A stretch of 35,013 bases of DNA from Bacillota bacterium (GTDB lineage: Bacteria; Bacillota; UBA4882; UBA10575), in contig JAAYGG010000011.1 in NCBI GenBank assembly GCA_012727895.1, positions 1 to 35,013 of the forward strand. The letters run 5' to 3'. Shown here piece by piece: positions 23,531 through 34,386 of the stretch. Below the pieces are notes generated by a model. It was not told the DNA's origin and did not search any database. It saw only the letters and a program-made list of their open reading frames with translations. Numbering within the stretch: position 1 is the stretch's first letter; each line of letters opens with the position of its first letter. Made by a program: the position numbers and the translations under genes.

Positions 23531-24892
23531 ATGAAAGAAACTGCAAAAAAAGACCGCACCCATAGCCTGGGAGAGGAGAAAATCATCCGGCTTTTACTCC
23601 GTTTTTCCCTCCCGGCCACCCTGGCCATGGCGGTCAACGCCTCTTACAATATTGTCGATACCATCTTTGTCGGGCGGCTGGGGGCCGACGCCATCGCCGC
23701 CCTCTCCATCTGTTACCCTGTGCAGATGCTCCTGGGCGCTATTGCCATTGGCACGGGGATCGGCGCCGGTTCCCTGATCGCCCGTTCCCTCGGGGCCAAA
23801 GACCAAAAGAAAGCTTCGTTTGTGGCCGGGCAGGTTTTTCTCTTGAGCCTCCTTTTCGGCCTGGCAGCAACCTTAACCGGTCTTTTCTATCTCCGGCCTT
23901 TGCTGGTCTTGTTCGGCGCCACCCCGGAGATCCTCGAGCTGGCTGTGGAGTATATGTCGGTAATCGCCAACGGCGCCCTTTTCCTTTTCTTCATTATGAT
24001 GATGAACCATGTCACGCGGGCGGAGGGGAACCCCAACTTTTCCATGGCGGTTATGATCTCTTCCGCAGTCATAAATATCATCCTCGATCCCATCTTCATC
24101 TTTGGTCTGGGAATGGGGATCAAAGGCGCCGCGGTGGCCACGGTCATCGCAAAAATAGCGGGGGTTGCCATTCAATTATGGTATTTTCTCACGGGTCGCA
24201 GCGCCCTGTCGCCTTCCCTAAAACATCTCCGCCCGGATCTCCGGATTATCTGGGATATTTATAAAGTGGGCTTGCCTTCGCTCTTGATCCAGATCTCCGG
24301 CAACCTGGCCATAATTATCGCCAACCAGATCCTTGGCGGTTTTGGCTATATCCCCATCGCGGTGATGGGGATCATCCTCCGCATGCAAATGCTGGCCTTC
24401 ATGCCGGTGATCGGCATCTCCCAGGGGCTGCTCCCGATTGTCGGGTATAACTTTGGCGCAAAAAAATACCGGCGGATCCGGGAAGCCGTTTTCAAAGGCG
24501 CCGGCGCCGGCAGTCTTTACTCCACTCTGGTCGGGATCGCCTTTTTCCTCTTCCCCGGCTTTTTCCTGAAGATTTTCACCGGCGACCCCGGAGTATTGGA
24601 TGTGGGCATTAAGGCCGTGCGGATCATGGTCTTAATCTACCCGCTTTTGGGCCCGCAAACCGTCTCCATCACTTTCTTCCAGGCAATCGGCAAGGGCCTC
24701 CCGTCCCTCTTCCTCTCCGCACTGCGCCAGTTCATCCTCTATGTCCCCTTGCTCTTTCTCCTGCCGCGTTTCTTCGGCCTCGCCGGGATCTGGACCGCCA
24801 CCCCCGTCGCGGATCTGCTGGCCTTTACGATTACTCTCGCCCTGGTCATCCGCGAATTCCGGATCCACGGGATCTCTCTTTCCCGTTCATAA
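23531..24892 (+). CDS. MATE family efflux transporter (second of three)
   Basis: A 453-aa membrane antiporter with 12 predicted helices. The first half has FSLPATLAMAVNASYNIVDTIFVGRLGADAIAALS and GIGAGSLIARSLGA; the second half repeats the fold from about KVGLPSLLIQISGNLAII with GISQGLLPIVGYNFGAK, the family's typical mid-protein phrase. This last motif and the N-terminal GEEKIIRLL are typical of the Bacillota NorM/MepA-like branch. Start ATG 23531, with a weak AAGGTG upstream. Its 3' end overlaps the opposite-strand MATE gene by 47 bp. Substrate unknown; MepA relatives export cationic drugs. Confidence 0.92.
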   Translation: MKETAKKDRTHSLGEEKIIRLLLRFSLPATLAMAVNASYNIVDTIFVGRLGADAIAALSICYPVQMLLGAIAIGTGIGAGSLIARSLGAKDQKKASFVAGQVFLLSLLFGLAATLTGLFYLRPLLVLFGATPEILELAVEYMSVIANGALFLFFIMMMNHVTRAEGNPNFSMAVMISSAVINIILDPIFIFGLGMGIKGAAVATVIAKIAGVAIQLWYFLTGRSALSPSLKHLRPDLRIIWDIYKVGLPSLLIQISGNLAIIIANQILGGFGYIPIAVMGIILRMQMLAFMPVIGISQGLLPIVGYNFGAKKYRRIREAVFKGAGAGSLYSTLVGIAFFLFPGFFLKIFTGDPGVLDVGIKAVRIMVLIYPLLGPQTVSITFFQAIGKGLPSLFLSALRQFILYVPLLFLLPRFFGLAGIWTATPVADLLAFTITLALVIREFRIHGISLSRS

Positions 24893-26264
24893 CCCGCCTT
24901 TTGAGGTTCTTTGACAGTTCCGGCAGTTTTCTTAAGGGATTGACCCCAAAATAGAAACGGAGGAAATTGACGATTCCCCGGGTAAGCTCATCAAACATGG
25001 TGGTGAGATATAACCCGAGCAACCCCCATTTCAGGTAAAAGATGGTGAAAGCGGAGAAACCAAGAACAAAAATTGTCCCGTAAATTTGTGAATAAAGCAT
25101 CCATCTGGTATCCCCGGTGGCGCGGATGGCATGGCCCGAGACGATATTGGATGATTGAAAGACCAGCAAAATTCCGGAGATACGGAGAAGCTGGCCGGCT
25201 CTTGCCAGGACCTCCGGGTCCGAAGTGAAGATCCGGATTAAAACCCCGGGGATGAGCGCAAAAATCAACCCCATAACCACGCAGGTAGCAACGGAGATCT
25301 TCTGCGCGTAAAGGGTGATTTTTTTTGCGTCGTCAAACCTTTCTTCACCCCAGTACTGGCCGACCATGGTCGTGGTGGCTTTGGCAAAACCCATATAGAA
25401 CAAAACAGGGATCGTCTGAATACTGGTGACCAGCGAATAAATGCCGATGGCCATTTCATCAATGAAGTTAAGGAACCGGACCAGGACCAGGTTCCCCGCT
25501 TGATAGAGAAAGATCTCCACGCCGCTGGGGATGCCGAGGCGGGCGACCTCCCAGAACGGCTGCCATTTTGGTCTAAACAAAGCCTTTTTATCAAGGGAGA
25601 AAGGTAAATTGCCCTGAAGGAAGAGGCTGTAAAAGAGGATAGCGCAACCTACCAAGTTGGCGATTAAGGTGGCCAGCGCGGCGCCTTCCAACCCCATGGC
25701 GGGAAGACCCCAGTGCCCAAAGATCAGGAGCCAGTCCAGGAAGATATTGAGAAAACTCCTTACTACCCCCACCACCATAATCGGGCGGGTGGTACCCACC
25801 CCTTCCAGGATTGAAGCAGCCGCAACCTCGATACCGAAGAAAATCAGATAAACCCCGATAATCCGGACGTAAACCGCGGAAAACCGGAGAATATCACCGG
25901 TGGCGCCGAATAAAGAGAAGATTTTCTCCGCACCGAAAAACCAGAGGAGGAAAAGGCCGGTGGAGATGAGCGTAAGATAAAAAAAGGCCGACTGGCTCAA
26001 CTCTTGCGCCCGCCGGTAATCCTTTCTGCCGACGTTTTGGGCGACCAAAACCGTCAAACCGGTGGCAATGGCAAAAAAGACAAAAGCCATGGCGTTGTAA
26101 GGGATCATGACGTTCCCTATGGCCGATAAGTAACGGGCATCCAGGTTACCGACAAAGGCTCTGTCGATTAGGAGCATGAGGTGGTGGGTTATCCGCTGGA
26201 CTATAATGGGCAAGGCGATGGCGAACATCATCCGCTGCTCTGTTGTTCTTCGTTTTTTCCACAT
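24846..26264 (-). CDS. MATE family efflux transporter (third of three)
   Basis: A 472-aa MATE protein, clearly different from the convergent neighbour. Early motifs are IALPIIVQRITHHLMLLIDRAFVGNLDARYLSAIGN and VLVAQNVGRKDYRRA; the second half has RLGIPSGVEIFLYQAGN and STTMVGQYWGEE-like text (TTTMVGQYWGEERFDDA). ATG 26264 directly follows AGGAG with no spacer, so the true start may lie at the next Met (about residue 12). The gene has a clear promoter (26314-26341). The C-terminal 15 codons overlap the neighbour's 3' end. Substrate unknown. Confidence 0.9.
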   Translation of the reverse strand: MWKKRRTTEQRMMFAIALPIIVQRITHHLMLLIDRAFVGNLDARYLSAIGNVMIPYNAMAFVFFAIATGLTVLVAQNVGRKDYRRAQELSQSAFFYLTLISTGLFLLWFFGAEKIFSLFGATGDILRFSAVYVRIIGVYLIFFGIEVAAASILEGVGTTRPIMVVGVVRSFLNIFLDWLLIFGHWGLPAMGLEGAALATLIANLVGCAILFYSLFLQGNLPFSLDKKALFRPKWQPFWEVARLGIPSGVEIFLYQAGNLVLVRFLNFIDEMAIGIYSLVTSIQTIPVLFYMGFAKATTTMVGQYWGEERFDDAKKITLYAQKISVATCVVMGLIFALIPGVLIRIFTSDPEVLARAGQLLRISGILLVFQSSNIVSGHAIRATGDTRWMLYSQIYGTIFVLGFSAFTIFYLKWGLLGLYLTTMFDELTRGIVNFLRFYFGVNPLRKLPELSKNLKRRVMNGKERSRGSGIRG

Positions 26265-26313
26265 CTCCTGAAAAACCCTTCCTTAAGCACTATTTAAATA
26301 CTATTTCGTTACC

Positions 26314-26341
26314 ATATTATCTTAATCCGGCAAAAAGTCAA
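26314..26341 (-). promoter_or_regulatory. Promoter of the third MATE gene
   Basis: On the minus strand: -35 TTGACT (26341-26336), 16-nt spacer, -10 TAATAT (26319-26314), 50 nt before the start codon. Confidence 0.6.
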
Positions 26342-26349
26342 GAGAAAAA

Positions 26350-27051
26350 TTAACGGTTCCATCCTTCCCAGTCGGACTTCTTATCCACATACAGCTTGCC
26401 TGTGGTATCCAGTTGCGCCACCATCACTTCGGAAAGATCATTAATCCCCAGGTTACGAAGTTGTTCCCAGAGCCACTCCTCGTCCAGGTTCAACTCGGCG
26501 AGGCGGTGCCGGGCGATATTCCCGTCCACCACCAGGATCTGCGGCATCCCTTCATATTGGGTATCCAGTTTCAAGTCTTCAGGGGTCACCGGCCGGTATT
26601 GAGACTTAAGCAAAACGCTTAACTGGCCGTTGGTTTCAAGTACCGCCTCCTCCACTTGGGAAAGATCAAAGATCCCCCTATTCCGCAACTGGGTCATTAA
26701 CTCCTCCATGTCATAATTGGCCCTGTCCATTGCCTCCTCCATCAACTTCCCGTTTTTTATAATCACACTGGGCTCGCCTTCAATGATTTTACTGGCATAA
26801 AGGCTTTTCAAAGTAAGGCGGTCGATGGCTATAGCCAGCCCGGCCCAGACCAAAATACTGGTCACACCGGCAACAACCGGCGTCTCCGTATTGGTGGCCA
26901 GGGTGGAGGCGGTGGAGCCGATGGTGATGCCAACGGCATAATCGAAGAAATTCAACTGCGAGAGCTGGGTTTTCCCCATTAAGCGGGTCATGATTAAGAG
27001 GAGAAAAAAGGCGACAGTCGCCCTGATCAGCACGGCGATTACCTCCGGCAC
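26350..27051 (-). CDS. DUF421 membrane protein (YetF/YcaP family)
   Basis: A 233-aa protein with about three N-terminal membrane helices (IRATVAFFLLLIMTRLMGKTQLSQLNFFDYAVGITIGS is the family hallmark region) and a soluble C-terminal part. The soluble part holds two related segments, MTQLRNRGIFDLSQVEEAVLETNGQLSV and WEQLRNLGINDLSEVMVAQLDTTGKLYV, typical of DUF421 (phrases around RNxGIxDLSxV). The start is GTG 27051, with a GGGGG site 9 nt upstream. In Bacillus, family members are linked to sporulation or stress, but the function is not established. It lies divergent from the sugar importer and 85 nt upstream of the third MATE gene. Confidence 0.88.
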   Translation of the reverse strand: MPEVIAVLIRATVAFFLLLIMTRLMGKTQLSQLNFFDYAVGITIGSTASTLATNTETPVVAGVTSILVWAGLAIAIDRLTLKSLYASKIIEGEPSVIIKNGKLMEEAMDRANYDMEELMTQLRNRGIFDLSQVEEAVLETNGQLSVLLKSQYRPVTPEDLKLDTQYEGMPQILVVDGNIARHRLAELNLDEEWLWEQLRNLGINDLSEVMVAQLDTTGKLYVDKKSDWEGWNR

Positions 27052-27357
27052 CAGCCAATTCCCCCTTTTCCCATTTTACTCTGATCTTGCCCGGGGGAGA
27101 TTCTTTTATGCCGTCCCCAAATCTTTTCTGCCGATCCCTATCTACAGAATAAGTCAGGAAAATTTTCTCTCTTTCGTCATATTAATTAATTAGTACAACT
27201 TCACGATCTCTTCTTCAGCCGCCCACTGTGCCTGCAAATGAGGTTGCCAGTCGGCTGAATTTCATGGCAGAAATGGGGTGATCGCCCGGGTACTGCAGTA
27301 TTAGAGGTATTCCTTATATTGCTGGAGTTAAAAATCTAAAACGAAAGGGGTAGAAAA
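27052..27357. other. Divergent intergenic region between the DUF421 gene and chvE
   Basis: This 306-bp stretch has no credible gene. It contains the palindrome TAATTAATTA (27183-27192) and a TATATT (27315-27320) that may be the -10 box for chvE, with no convincing -35. AAAGGGG (27343-27349) is the chvE ribosome site. No catabolite-repression-like site is obvious. Confidence 0.5.
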
Positions 27358-28437
27358 ATGAAGAGGTTCATTTCTTTACTGCTCATCCTTGCCCTGGCCG
27401 GCAGTTTTGCCGGGTGCGGCAAAAAGACCAGTGAAAAGGCGGATGAAAACTTAATTGGGGTGGCCATGCCCACACAATCCTTGCAGCGCTGGAACCAGGA
27501 CGGCGCCAACATGAAAAAGATGCTGGAAGAGAAGGGTTACAAGGTAGATTTGCAATACGCCAATAATGATGTGAACACCCAGATTCAACAGTTGGAGAAT
27601 ATGATTACGAAAAAATGTAAAATCCTCGTTATTGCCTCCATTGACGGCTCGGCCCTGACCGAAGTCCTGCGTAAGGCGGCTGAGAATGATATAAGAGTAA
27701 TTGCTTATGACCGCCTTCTTATGAACTCGGAGCATGTAGACTATTACGCCACCTTCGACAATTATAAGGTTGGTGTCATTCAAGGCCAATACATCGAAGA
27801 AAAACTTGGCCTCAAGGAGAACGAAGGACCTTTCAATATCGAGCTCTTTGCCGGTTCCCCCGATGATAACAACGCCCTCTTCTTTAACGGCGGCGCCATG
27901 AGCATTCTCCAGCCGTATATCGATGAAGGGAAACTGGTGGTCCCCAGCGGACAAACGGCATTTTCGGTCATTGCTATCCACGCCTGGGATTCCGCCACGG
28001 CGCAGGCGCGGATGGATAACCTCATTACCGCCCATTACGCTGACGGCAAAAAACTCGATGCCGTTCTCTCCCCCAACGACAGCCTGGCGATTGGGATTAT
28101 AACCTCCCTGACGAACGCCGGTTACGGCACACCGGAGAAACCCTATCCCATCATCACCGGCCAGGATTGTGATAAAGCCAATGTTAAAGCCATGATCAAA
28201 GGCCAGCAGTCGATGTCGATTTTTAAGGATACAAGAACCCTTGCGGCCCAGGTGGTGGAGATGGTGGAAGCGATCATGAAAGAGGAAGAAGTACCGGTCA
28301 ATGATACGGAGACCTACTACAACGGGGTCAAAATCGTCCCGTCCTACCTCTGTGAGCCGGTCTATGCGGATGTCAACAACTATAAAGAACTCCTAATCGA
28401 CAGCGGGTATTATACAGAAGAGGATCTGCAGATCTGA
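27358..28437 (+). CDS. chvE: ChvE-type sugar-binding lipoprotein
   Basis: Substrate-binding protein (359 aa) of a monosaccharide ABC importer. The N-terminus is a lipoprotein signal, MKRFISLLLILALAGSFAG-C, with C21 or so as the lipid site. The body strongly recalls ChvE: GVAMPTQSLQRWNQDGANMK, QLENMITKKCKILVIASIDG, AYDRLLMNSEHVDYYATFDN, NIELFAGSPDDNNA, SPNDSLAIGIITSL, ITGQDCDKANVKAM and IFKDTRTLAAQVVEMV. ChvE-GguAB systems take up glucose, galactose, arabinose and xylose. It is followed by an attenuator-like hairpin and then the ATPase and permease genes, the standard operon order. Confidence 0.93.
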   Translation: MKRFISLLLILALAGSFAGCGKKTSEKADENLIGVAMPTQSLQRWNQDGANMKKMLEEKGYKVDLQYANNDVNTQIQQLENMITKKCKILVIASIDGSALTEVLRKAAENDIRVIAYDRLLMNSEHVDYYATFDNYKVGVIQGQYIEEKLGLKENEGPFNIELFAGSPDDNNALFFNGGAMSILQPYIDEGKLVVPSGQTAFSVIAIHAWDSATAQARMDNLITAHYADGKKLDAVLSPNDSLAIGIITSLTNAGYGTPEKPYPIITGQDCDKANVKAMIKGQQSMSIFKDTRTLAAQVVEMVEAIMKEEEVPVNDTETYYNGVKIVPSYLCEPVYADVNNYKELLIDSGYYTEEDLQI

Positions 28438-28507
28438 CCCGGCTACCCAATCCGTATCCCTTAAGACAGGACAGTATAAGAAATCTTGCTGATAAAAAAG
28501 GGCAAGT

Positions 28508-28580
28508 ATGCTTCCGGGCGGGTTTTTCTTAAAACGGTCGTTTAGGGAGGATTTTGCCCGGAAGCATTATTTATTTTTCT
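28508..28580 (+). promoter_or_regulatory. Attenuator-like long hairpin between chvE and gguA
   Basis: ATGCTTCCGGGC (28508-28519) is exactly complementary to GCCCGGAAGCAT (28556-28567), with a 36-nt loop. TATTTATTTTTCT follows the right arm. This could partly end transcription after the binding-protein gene, giving more ChvE than ATPase, or protect the chvE message. Confidence 0.6.
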
Positions 28581-28643
28581 CCACTATTCTTCTTTATCCA
28601 TTATCTTTTTCATGCGCTCCCCAACAGTAAAGGATGGGATAAA

Positions 28644-30185
28644 ATGGTTATCCTGGAAATGAAAAATATCTCTAAATACTTCGGCCCGGTCAAAGCCCTG
28701 GACAATGTCAACCTGAAAGTGACGGCCGGCGAAATCCATGCCCTGGTCGGTGAGAATGGCGCGGGTAAATCCACACTCATGAATATCCTCAGCGGCGTTT
28801 ATCCCTATGGCACGTACAGCGGGGAGATCCTCTTCCAGGGCGAAAAATGTGCCTTCCGGAGTATCCGTGAGAGTGAGAGAAAGGGGATCGCCATTATCCA
28901 CCAGGATCTTGCCCTCATCCCCTATCTCTCCATTGCTGAGAATATATTCCTCGGGAACGAAAGGGCAAAATGGAGCGTGATCGATTGGGAAAAGACCCGC
29001 CGGGATGCGGTTTCACTCCTGGAAAAAGTGGGGCTAAAAGAAAACCCCAACGTACTGATTAAGGATCTCGGCGTCGGTAAACAGCAACTGGTGGAAATCG
29101 CGAAGGCCCTGGCAAAAGAGGTTAAACTCCTTATCCTTGATGAACCGACGGCTGCCCTCAATGAAGAGGACTCCGACAATCTCTTACGGTTGTTGCTGGA
29201 GTTGAAGAGATCCGGGATTACGGCGATCCTGATCTCCCATAAATTAAACGAAGTGATCAAAGTGGCCGATGCCATTACCATCCTCCGGGACGGGACCACC
29301 ATTGAAACCATTGACCTCAGAGATGGTGAGATTAATGAGGACCGGATCATCAAAGGAATGGTCGGCCGGGAATTGACAGACCGGTTTCCGAAGCGCCAGC
29401 CAAAAATCGGCGAGGTTTACCTGGAGATAAAAAACTGGACCGTCTATGACCCAAAAATTGAAGGGCGAAAGGTCATTAAAGATGTGAGTATCCGCGTTCA
29501 CCGGGGGGAGATTGTAGGCATCTCCGGGTTGATGGGTTCAGGCCGGACCGAGTTTGCCATGAGCATCTTTGGCAAGGCCTACGGCCGGCAGATCAGCGGT
29601 GAGATCATAAAAGCCGGGAAAAAACTGGCGATTAACAGCATTCAAAACGCCATTGAGAATGGTTTGGCCTATGTCACCGAAGACCGGAAAAATGCCGGGC
29701 TCATCCTGATTAGCGATATCCGGCAAAACATTTCCTTGGCCAGTCTCAATAAAATCAGCAAACGAGGGGTTATTGACGATACTGAAGAAACCCGCGTAGC
29801 TACGGAATACCGGAGCAAGCTGAATATCAGATCGTCAAGTATTTACCAGAAGATCCAAAACCTTTCCGGCGGTAACCAGCAAAAGGTGATGCTGGCCAAA
29901 TGGATCTTTGCCGCACCGGACATTTTAATCCTGGATGAACCGACCCGGGGCATCGATGTGGGGGCGAAATATGAGATCTATACGATCATCAATCAACTGG
30001 CTGAGGAAGGTAAAGCCATTATTTTCATCTCCTCCGAGCTCCCCGAGGTTCTTGGCCTTTGCGACCGGATCTACGTGATGAATGAAGGCCGGATCGTTGG
30101 CGAACTCACTAAGGAAGATGCCTCTCAGGAAAAAATAATGCGGTGCATCATGCAGAGCATGCAGAACAATAGGGGGGTGTTATGA
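28644..30185 (+). CDS. gguA: Sugar ABC transporter ATPase, tandem NBD (GguA type)
   Basis: Cytoplasmic ATPase (513 aa) with two nucleotide-binding domains. Domain 1 has Walker [26 protein letters not shown] in place of the signature, and Walker [12 protein letters not shown]. Domain 2 has the degenerate Walker [11 protein letters not shown], signature LSGGNQQKV and Walker [15 protein letters not shown], the usual asymmetry of carbohydrate CUT2 ATPases. ATG 28644 is chosen with AAAGGATGGG (28630-28639) upstream. A TTG at 28554 would add 30 mostly hydrophobic residues encoded within the hairpin, which is unlikely. The stop overlaps the permease start (ATGA). Confidence 0.93.
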   Translation: MVILEMKNISKYFGPVKALDNVNLKVTAGEIHALVGENGAGKSTLMNILSGVYPYGTYSGEILFQGEKCAFRSIRESERKGIAIIHQDLALIPYLSIAENIFLGNERAKWSVIDWEKTRRDAVSLLEKVGLKENPNVLIKDLGVGKQQLVEIAKALAKEVKLLILDEPTAALNEEDSDNLLRLLLELKRSGITAILISHKLNEVIKVADAITILRDGTTIETIDLRDGEINEDRIIKGMVGRELTDRFPKRQPKIGEVYLEIKNWTVYDPKIEGRKVIKDVSIRVHRGEIVGISGLMGSGRTEFAMSIFGKAYGRQISGEIIKAGKKLAINSIQNAIENGLAYVTEDRKNAGLILISDIRQNISLASLNKISKRGVIDDTEETRVATEYRSKLNIRSSSIYQKIQNLSGGNQQKVMLAKWIFAAPDILILDEPTRGIDVGAKYEIYTIINQLAEEGKAIIFISSELPEVLGLCDRIYVMNEGRIVGELTKEDASQEKIMRCIMQSMQNNRGVL

Positions 30186-31387
30186 TGGAGACAGCAAAAG
30201 TGACCCAAACCGTGAAGTTTGAATCCATCGGTTACACTTTGAAAGCAAATATCCGCCAATATGCCATGCTAATCGCTTTGGTGTTTATTATGTTCTTCTT
30301 CCAGATTGCGACGAACGGTATTCTCCTGGTACCGATGAATGTCACCAACCTGATCCTGCAAAACAGTTATGTCCTGATCCTTGCGATTGGCATGACCCTT
30401 TGTATCCTGACCGGCGGCAATATCGACCTTTCCGTTGGTTCAGTGGCCGCTTTTATCGCGGCAATCGTGGGCAAGCTGATCATTGAAATGAAAATGAACG
30501 TGGCAACCGCTATCATCACTGGCCTGCTGATGGGTGTGGTTATCGGGGTCTGGCAGGGTTTCTGGATCGCCTATATACGCATCCCCGCGTTCATCGTCAC
30601 CCTCGCCGGGATGCTCTTGTTCCGCGGCCTAACCAATACCATCCTGAAAGGGTTGACATTATCGCCGTTTCCCCGGTCTTTCCAGTCCATCAGTTCCGGT
30701 TATCTCCCGGATTTTTTTCCTGCTATTAGCGGCTTCAACCTGACGCCCATCGTTTTTTCAGCAATCTTCTCCATCTTTCTTATGCTTACCCAAGTAAAAA
30801 AACGCCGGGCGAAAATAAAAAGTAACACCGGGGTTATGCCGCCCGTCCTCTTTATCAGCCAGCTTCTCCTTATTATTGTGGCGGTTAACCTTTTTGCCTG
30901 CTCTTTGGCGGCGTATAAGGGTATCCCCATTATTTTAATGATTCTGCTGGCGCTTATCGCCGGTTACCACTTTTTTACTACCAAAACCGTACCCGGGCGC
31001 TATATCTATGCCATGGGCGGTAATGAAAGAGCCGCCCAGCTCTCGGGGATCAATACCAACCGGGTGCTCTTCTTTGTCTATCTGAACATGGCGGTTTTAT
31101 CGGCGGTAGCGGGGATTGTTTTCGCCGCCCGTACCGATTCGGCCTTCCCGCTTATGGGCAGCGGTTTTGAATTGGACGCCATCGCCGCCTGCTTCATCGG
31201 CGGGGCCTCCGCCACCGGCGGGGTTGGCACGGTAATCGGGGCGATCGTCGGCGCCCTGGTAATGGGGGTACTCAACAACGGCATGTCCATCATGGGCATC
31301 GGCAGTGACTGGCAGATGACGATTAAAGGCTTTGTCCTCCTGATGGCAGTGGCCTTTGATGTTTTATCGAAGAACCGGGCGAAATAG
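30182..31387 (+). CDS. gguB: Sugar ABC transporter permease (GguB type)
   Basis: Membrane permease (401 aa, about 10 helices) of the CUT2/BPD_transp_2 family. Hallmarks: [43 protein letters not shown] (phrase [10 protein letters not shown]), [15 protein letters not shown] and [25 protein letters not shown] near the end. The first is the CUT2 signature. It works with ChvE and GguA for monosaccharide uptake. ATG 30182 overlaps the gguA stop; the site AGGGGGG (30170-30177) is G-rich. It is 401 aa long because of an extra hydrophilic loop ([11 protein letters not shown]) between helices, as seen in GguB. Confidence 0.92.
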   Translation: MMETAKVTQTVKFESIGYTLKANIRQYAMLIALVFIMFFFQIATNGILLVPMNVTNLILQNSYVLILAIGMTLCILTGGNIDLSVGSVAAFIAAIVGKLIIEMKMNVATAIITGLLMGVVIGVWQGFWIAYIRIPAFIVTLAGMLLFRGLTNTILKGLTLSPFPRSFQSISSGYLPDFFPAISGFNLTPIVFSAIFSIFLMLTQVKKRRAKIKSNTGVMPPVLFISQLLLIIVAVNLFACSLAAYKGIPIILMILLALIAGYHFFTTKTVPGRYIYAMGGNERAAQLSGINTNRVLFFVYLNMAVLSAVAGIVFAARTDSAFPLMGSGFELDAIAACFIGGASATGGVGTVIGAIVGALVMGVLNNGMSIMGIGSDWQMTIKGFVLLMAVAFDVLSKNRAK

Positions 31388-31467
31388 CCGCGGCAGTCGC
31401 GCGCGGGGGTAAGGGTTGCGCAGTGGATGAGGTTTGCCAGGGACAGGAATCGAGCAGGAGTGTAGCA

Positions 31468-31488
31468 GGGAGGGGCAGGGCTAAGGGG
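31468..31488 (+). other. Canonical G-quadruplex motif and G-rich convergent spacer
   Basis: GGG-A-GGGG-CA-GGG-CTAA-GGGG: four G-runs with loops of 1, 2 and 4 nt. It lies in the 173-nt G-rich spacer (31388-31560) between the convergent gguB and phosphatidyltransferase genes. A hairpin CCGGTG-GGT-CACCGG (31503-31517) follows. The spacer has no T-tract terminator and no credible gene. Confidence 0.55.
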
Positions 31489-31560
31489 TTACAACTGGGG
31501 TACCGGTGGGTCACCGGCGGGATTGCCTGCGGGGTAACTAGCGGGGCTGCCAGTGGGTGG

Positions 31561-32091
31561 TCAGGACCGGTTGGCCACACCCGGTGCCTTTTTTATCTGT
31601 TTCAAGAGTTCCACTGTATAGGTGCAGAAAGCCAAGACCGAGAAGGCCAGCCCCACAAGGACCACGTAATATCCGATCTCCGGGTAAAACAAATAGAGAA
31701 AAAAGCCGGTGAAGAAGAGGGACGTACCTGCTTTTCCCCATAGGTTACTGGGTAAGGTCATCCGCTGCCGCCGGAAAAAAAACAGGCCGCCAAAGAGCTG
31801 CGTCGTCTCTTTAACCAGGTAAACCAGGCCCACCCAAAGGGGCAGGTTATAACGGCAAATCAAGCCGGCCAGCGAAAAGCCGAGCACAAGCTTGTCTGCG
31901 ACCGGATCCAGTATCTTCCCGAGTTCGGTTATTTCTCCACGTTTTCTGGCCACCCACCCGTCCAAAACATCGGTAAGACCGGTCACCAACCAGAGGAGAA
32001 GGATCACCCTTCGCCGGGAGAAGAGAAAGGCCCATAGGATCAACGGCGACAAGAGCAATCGCAAAATTGACAAGCTGTTGGCGATGGTCAA
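31561..32091 (-). CDS. CDP-alcohol phosphatidyltransferase (PgsA-like)
   Basis: Inner-membrane phospholipid enzyme (176 aa, about 5-6 helices). The family motif D-x2-D-G-x2-A-R-x8-G-x3-D-x3-D is complete: DVLDGWVARKRGEITELGKILDPVADK (key residues D, DG, AR, G, D and D, starting at about residue 41). It transfers a phosphatidyl group from CDP-diacylglycerol to an alcohol. PgsA (glycerol-3-phosphate) is most likely from the size and the SILRL start. TTG 32091 is used with GGAG 9 nt upstream. It lies 71 nt downstream of guaB on the same strand and is probably cotranscribed. Another alcohol acceptor is possible. Confidence 0.88.
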   Translation of the reverse strand: MTIANSLSILRLLLSPLILWAFLFSRRRVILLLWLVTGLTDVLDGWVARKRGEITELGKILDPVADKLVLGFSLAGLICRYNLPLWVGLVYLVKETTQLFGGLFFFRRQRMTLPSNLWGKAGTSLFFTGFFLYLFYPEIGYYVVLVGLAFSVLAFCTYTVELLKQIKKAPGVANRS

Positions 32092-32162
32092 TCTTCTTCA
32101 CTCCGCTTTGCAGTTTTTATCGTGCCATATCACCCGCTGCCGGTATGACACGGGTGTATTAA

Positions 32163-33629
<1,467 letters not shown>

Positions 33630-33646
33630 TTATAAATATTTATAAT

Positions 33647-33674
33647 ATTCTATCATACTTAAGTTTTTTTGCAA
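33647..33674 (-). promoter_or_regulatory. Promoter of the IMP dehydrogenase gene
   Basis: On the minus strand: -35 TTGCAA (33674-33669), 16-nt spacer, -10 TAGAAT (33652-33647), about 33 nt before the TTG start. No purine riboswitch is seen in this short leader. Confidence 0.55.
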
Positions 33675-33723
33675 AGGAATTTTTTGTGCTTGTACAAACC
33701 GCGGAATGGATTAACCGTTCCGG

Positions 33724-34230
33724 TTACTTTTTGAACATAAACTTATAGGTGTGAATTGTTCCGGGGGAAATAGGGATTTTCTCGTGGATTTCTTTGGTTT
33801 GGTTAGATTCTTTATCGTCCAAGGCAATTGTGAGTGTATAGTTTCCTCTTCCTATCCCAATTACTTCTAGCTGGTATTCTCCCTCAACCGGCCGGACAAT
33901 CATCAATATTGTTCTAGGATCGCCGAGAATTTCGCCGGTTTCACAATCCTCATCAGGATATACCGCATAGCTGGAGTTGGGTATTTCTTCATACTCTTTT
34001 TCTTTTATGGGATCAAAACCCAATTTCCTCCCAAGAGGGTCGGTCATCACCATTTCTCCCAGTGGGCTAAAGTAGAAAACAATGAAGATACCGGAATAAT
34101 CGTCCATCCATTCCTTGTCTTCTTCAGGCCCCAGATTTATAATGAGGTAATCTTTTTCCTGGGCTGTTATGGGAGAACAAATGAAAAGAAACGACAAGGT
34201 CAAAAAGGACAAGAATAAGAATCTTTTCAT
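33724..34230 (-). CDS. Exported protein of unknown function, AT-rich gene
   Basis: A 168-aa protein with a clear signal peptide, MKRFLFLSFLTLSFLFICSPITAQ, cut near AQ-EK. The mature part is acidic and beta-rich: DYLIINLGPEEDKEWMDD, VMTDPLGRKLGFDP, a CETGEILGDPRTILMIV middle and VEGEYQLEVIGIGRGNYTLTIALDD near the end. That last phrase is like the jelly-roll strands of pre-peptidase C-terminal (PPC) or similar extracellular domains. ATG 34230 has AAGGAG at 8 nt; a GTG 9 nt earlier is in frame. The gene is markedly more AT-rich than its neighbours, suggesting transfer. Function unknown. Confidence 0.75.
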   Translation of the reverse strand: MKRFLFLSFLTLSFLFICSPITAQEKDYLIINLGPEEDKEWMDDYSGIFIVFYFSPLGEMVMTDPLGRKLGFDPIKEKEYEEIPNSSYAVYPDEDCETGEILGDPRTILMIVRPVEGEYQLEVIGIGRGNYTLTIALDDKESNQTKEIHEKIPISPGTIHTYKFMFKK

Positions 34231-34249
34231 CCCGAACACTCCTTTTTAA

Positions 34250-34277
34250 TTTATACAAAACAACCAGTAAATCCCAA
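34250..34277 (-). promoter_or_regulatory. Putative promoter of the exported-protein gene
   Basis: On the minus strand: -35 TTGGGA (34277-34272), 16-nt spacer, -10 TATAAA (34255-34250), 19 nt before the start codon. Confidence 0.4.
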
Positions 34278-34386
34278 TTTTATTTTATAGAGTGTTGCCT
34301 TTAGAATACTACATATTTCCATTATCGTCAAGAAATAGATAAACTTCTGTTAGAGAGTAAATTCGGATAGCGAGACCACTTATAAA

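Noticed and set aside
28554-28643. N-terminal extension of the GguA ATPase from a TTG start
   Set aside because: It would be encoded inside the attenuator hairpin and add a hydrophobic segment not found in this family.
31423-31743. 106-codon + strand frame in the G-rich spacer
   Set aside because: It runs into the antisense of the phosphatidyltransferase gene and its composition reflects G-runs.
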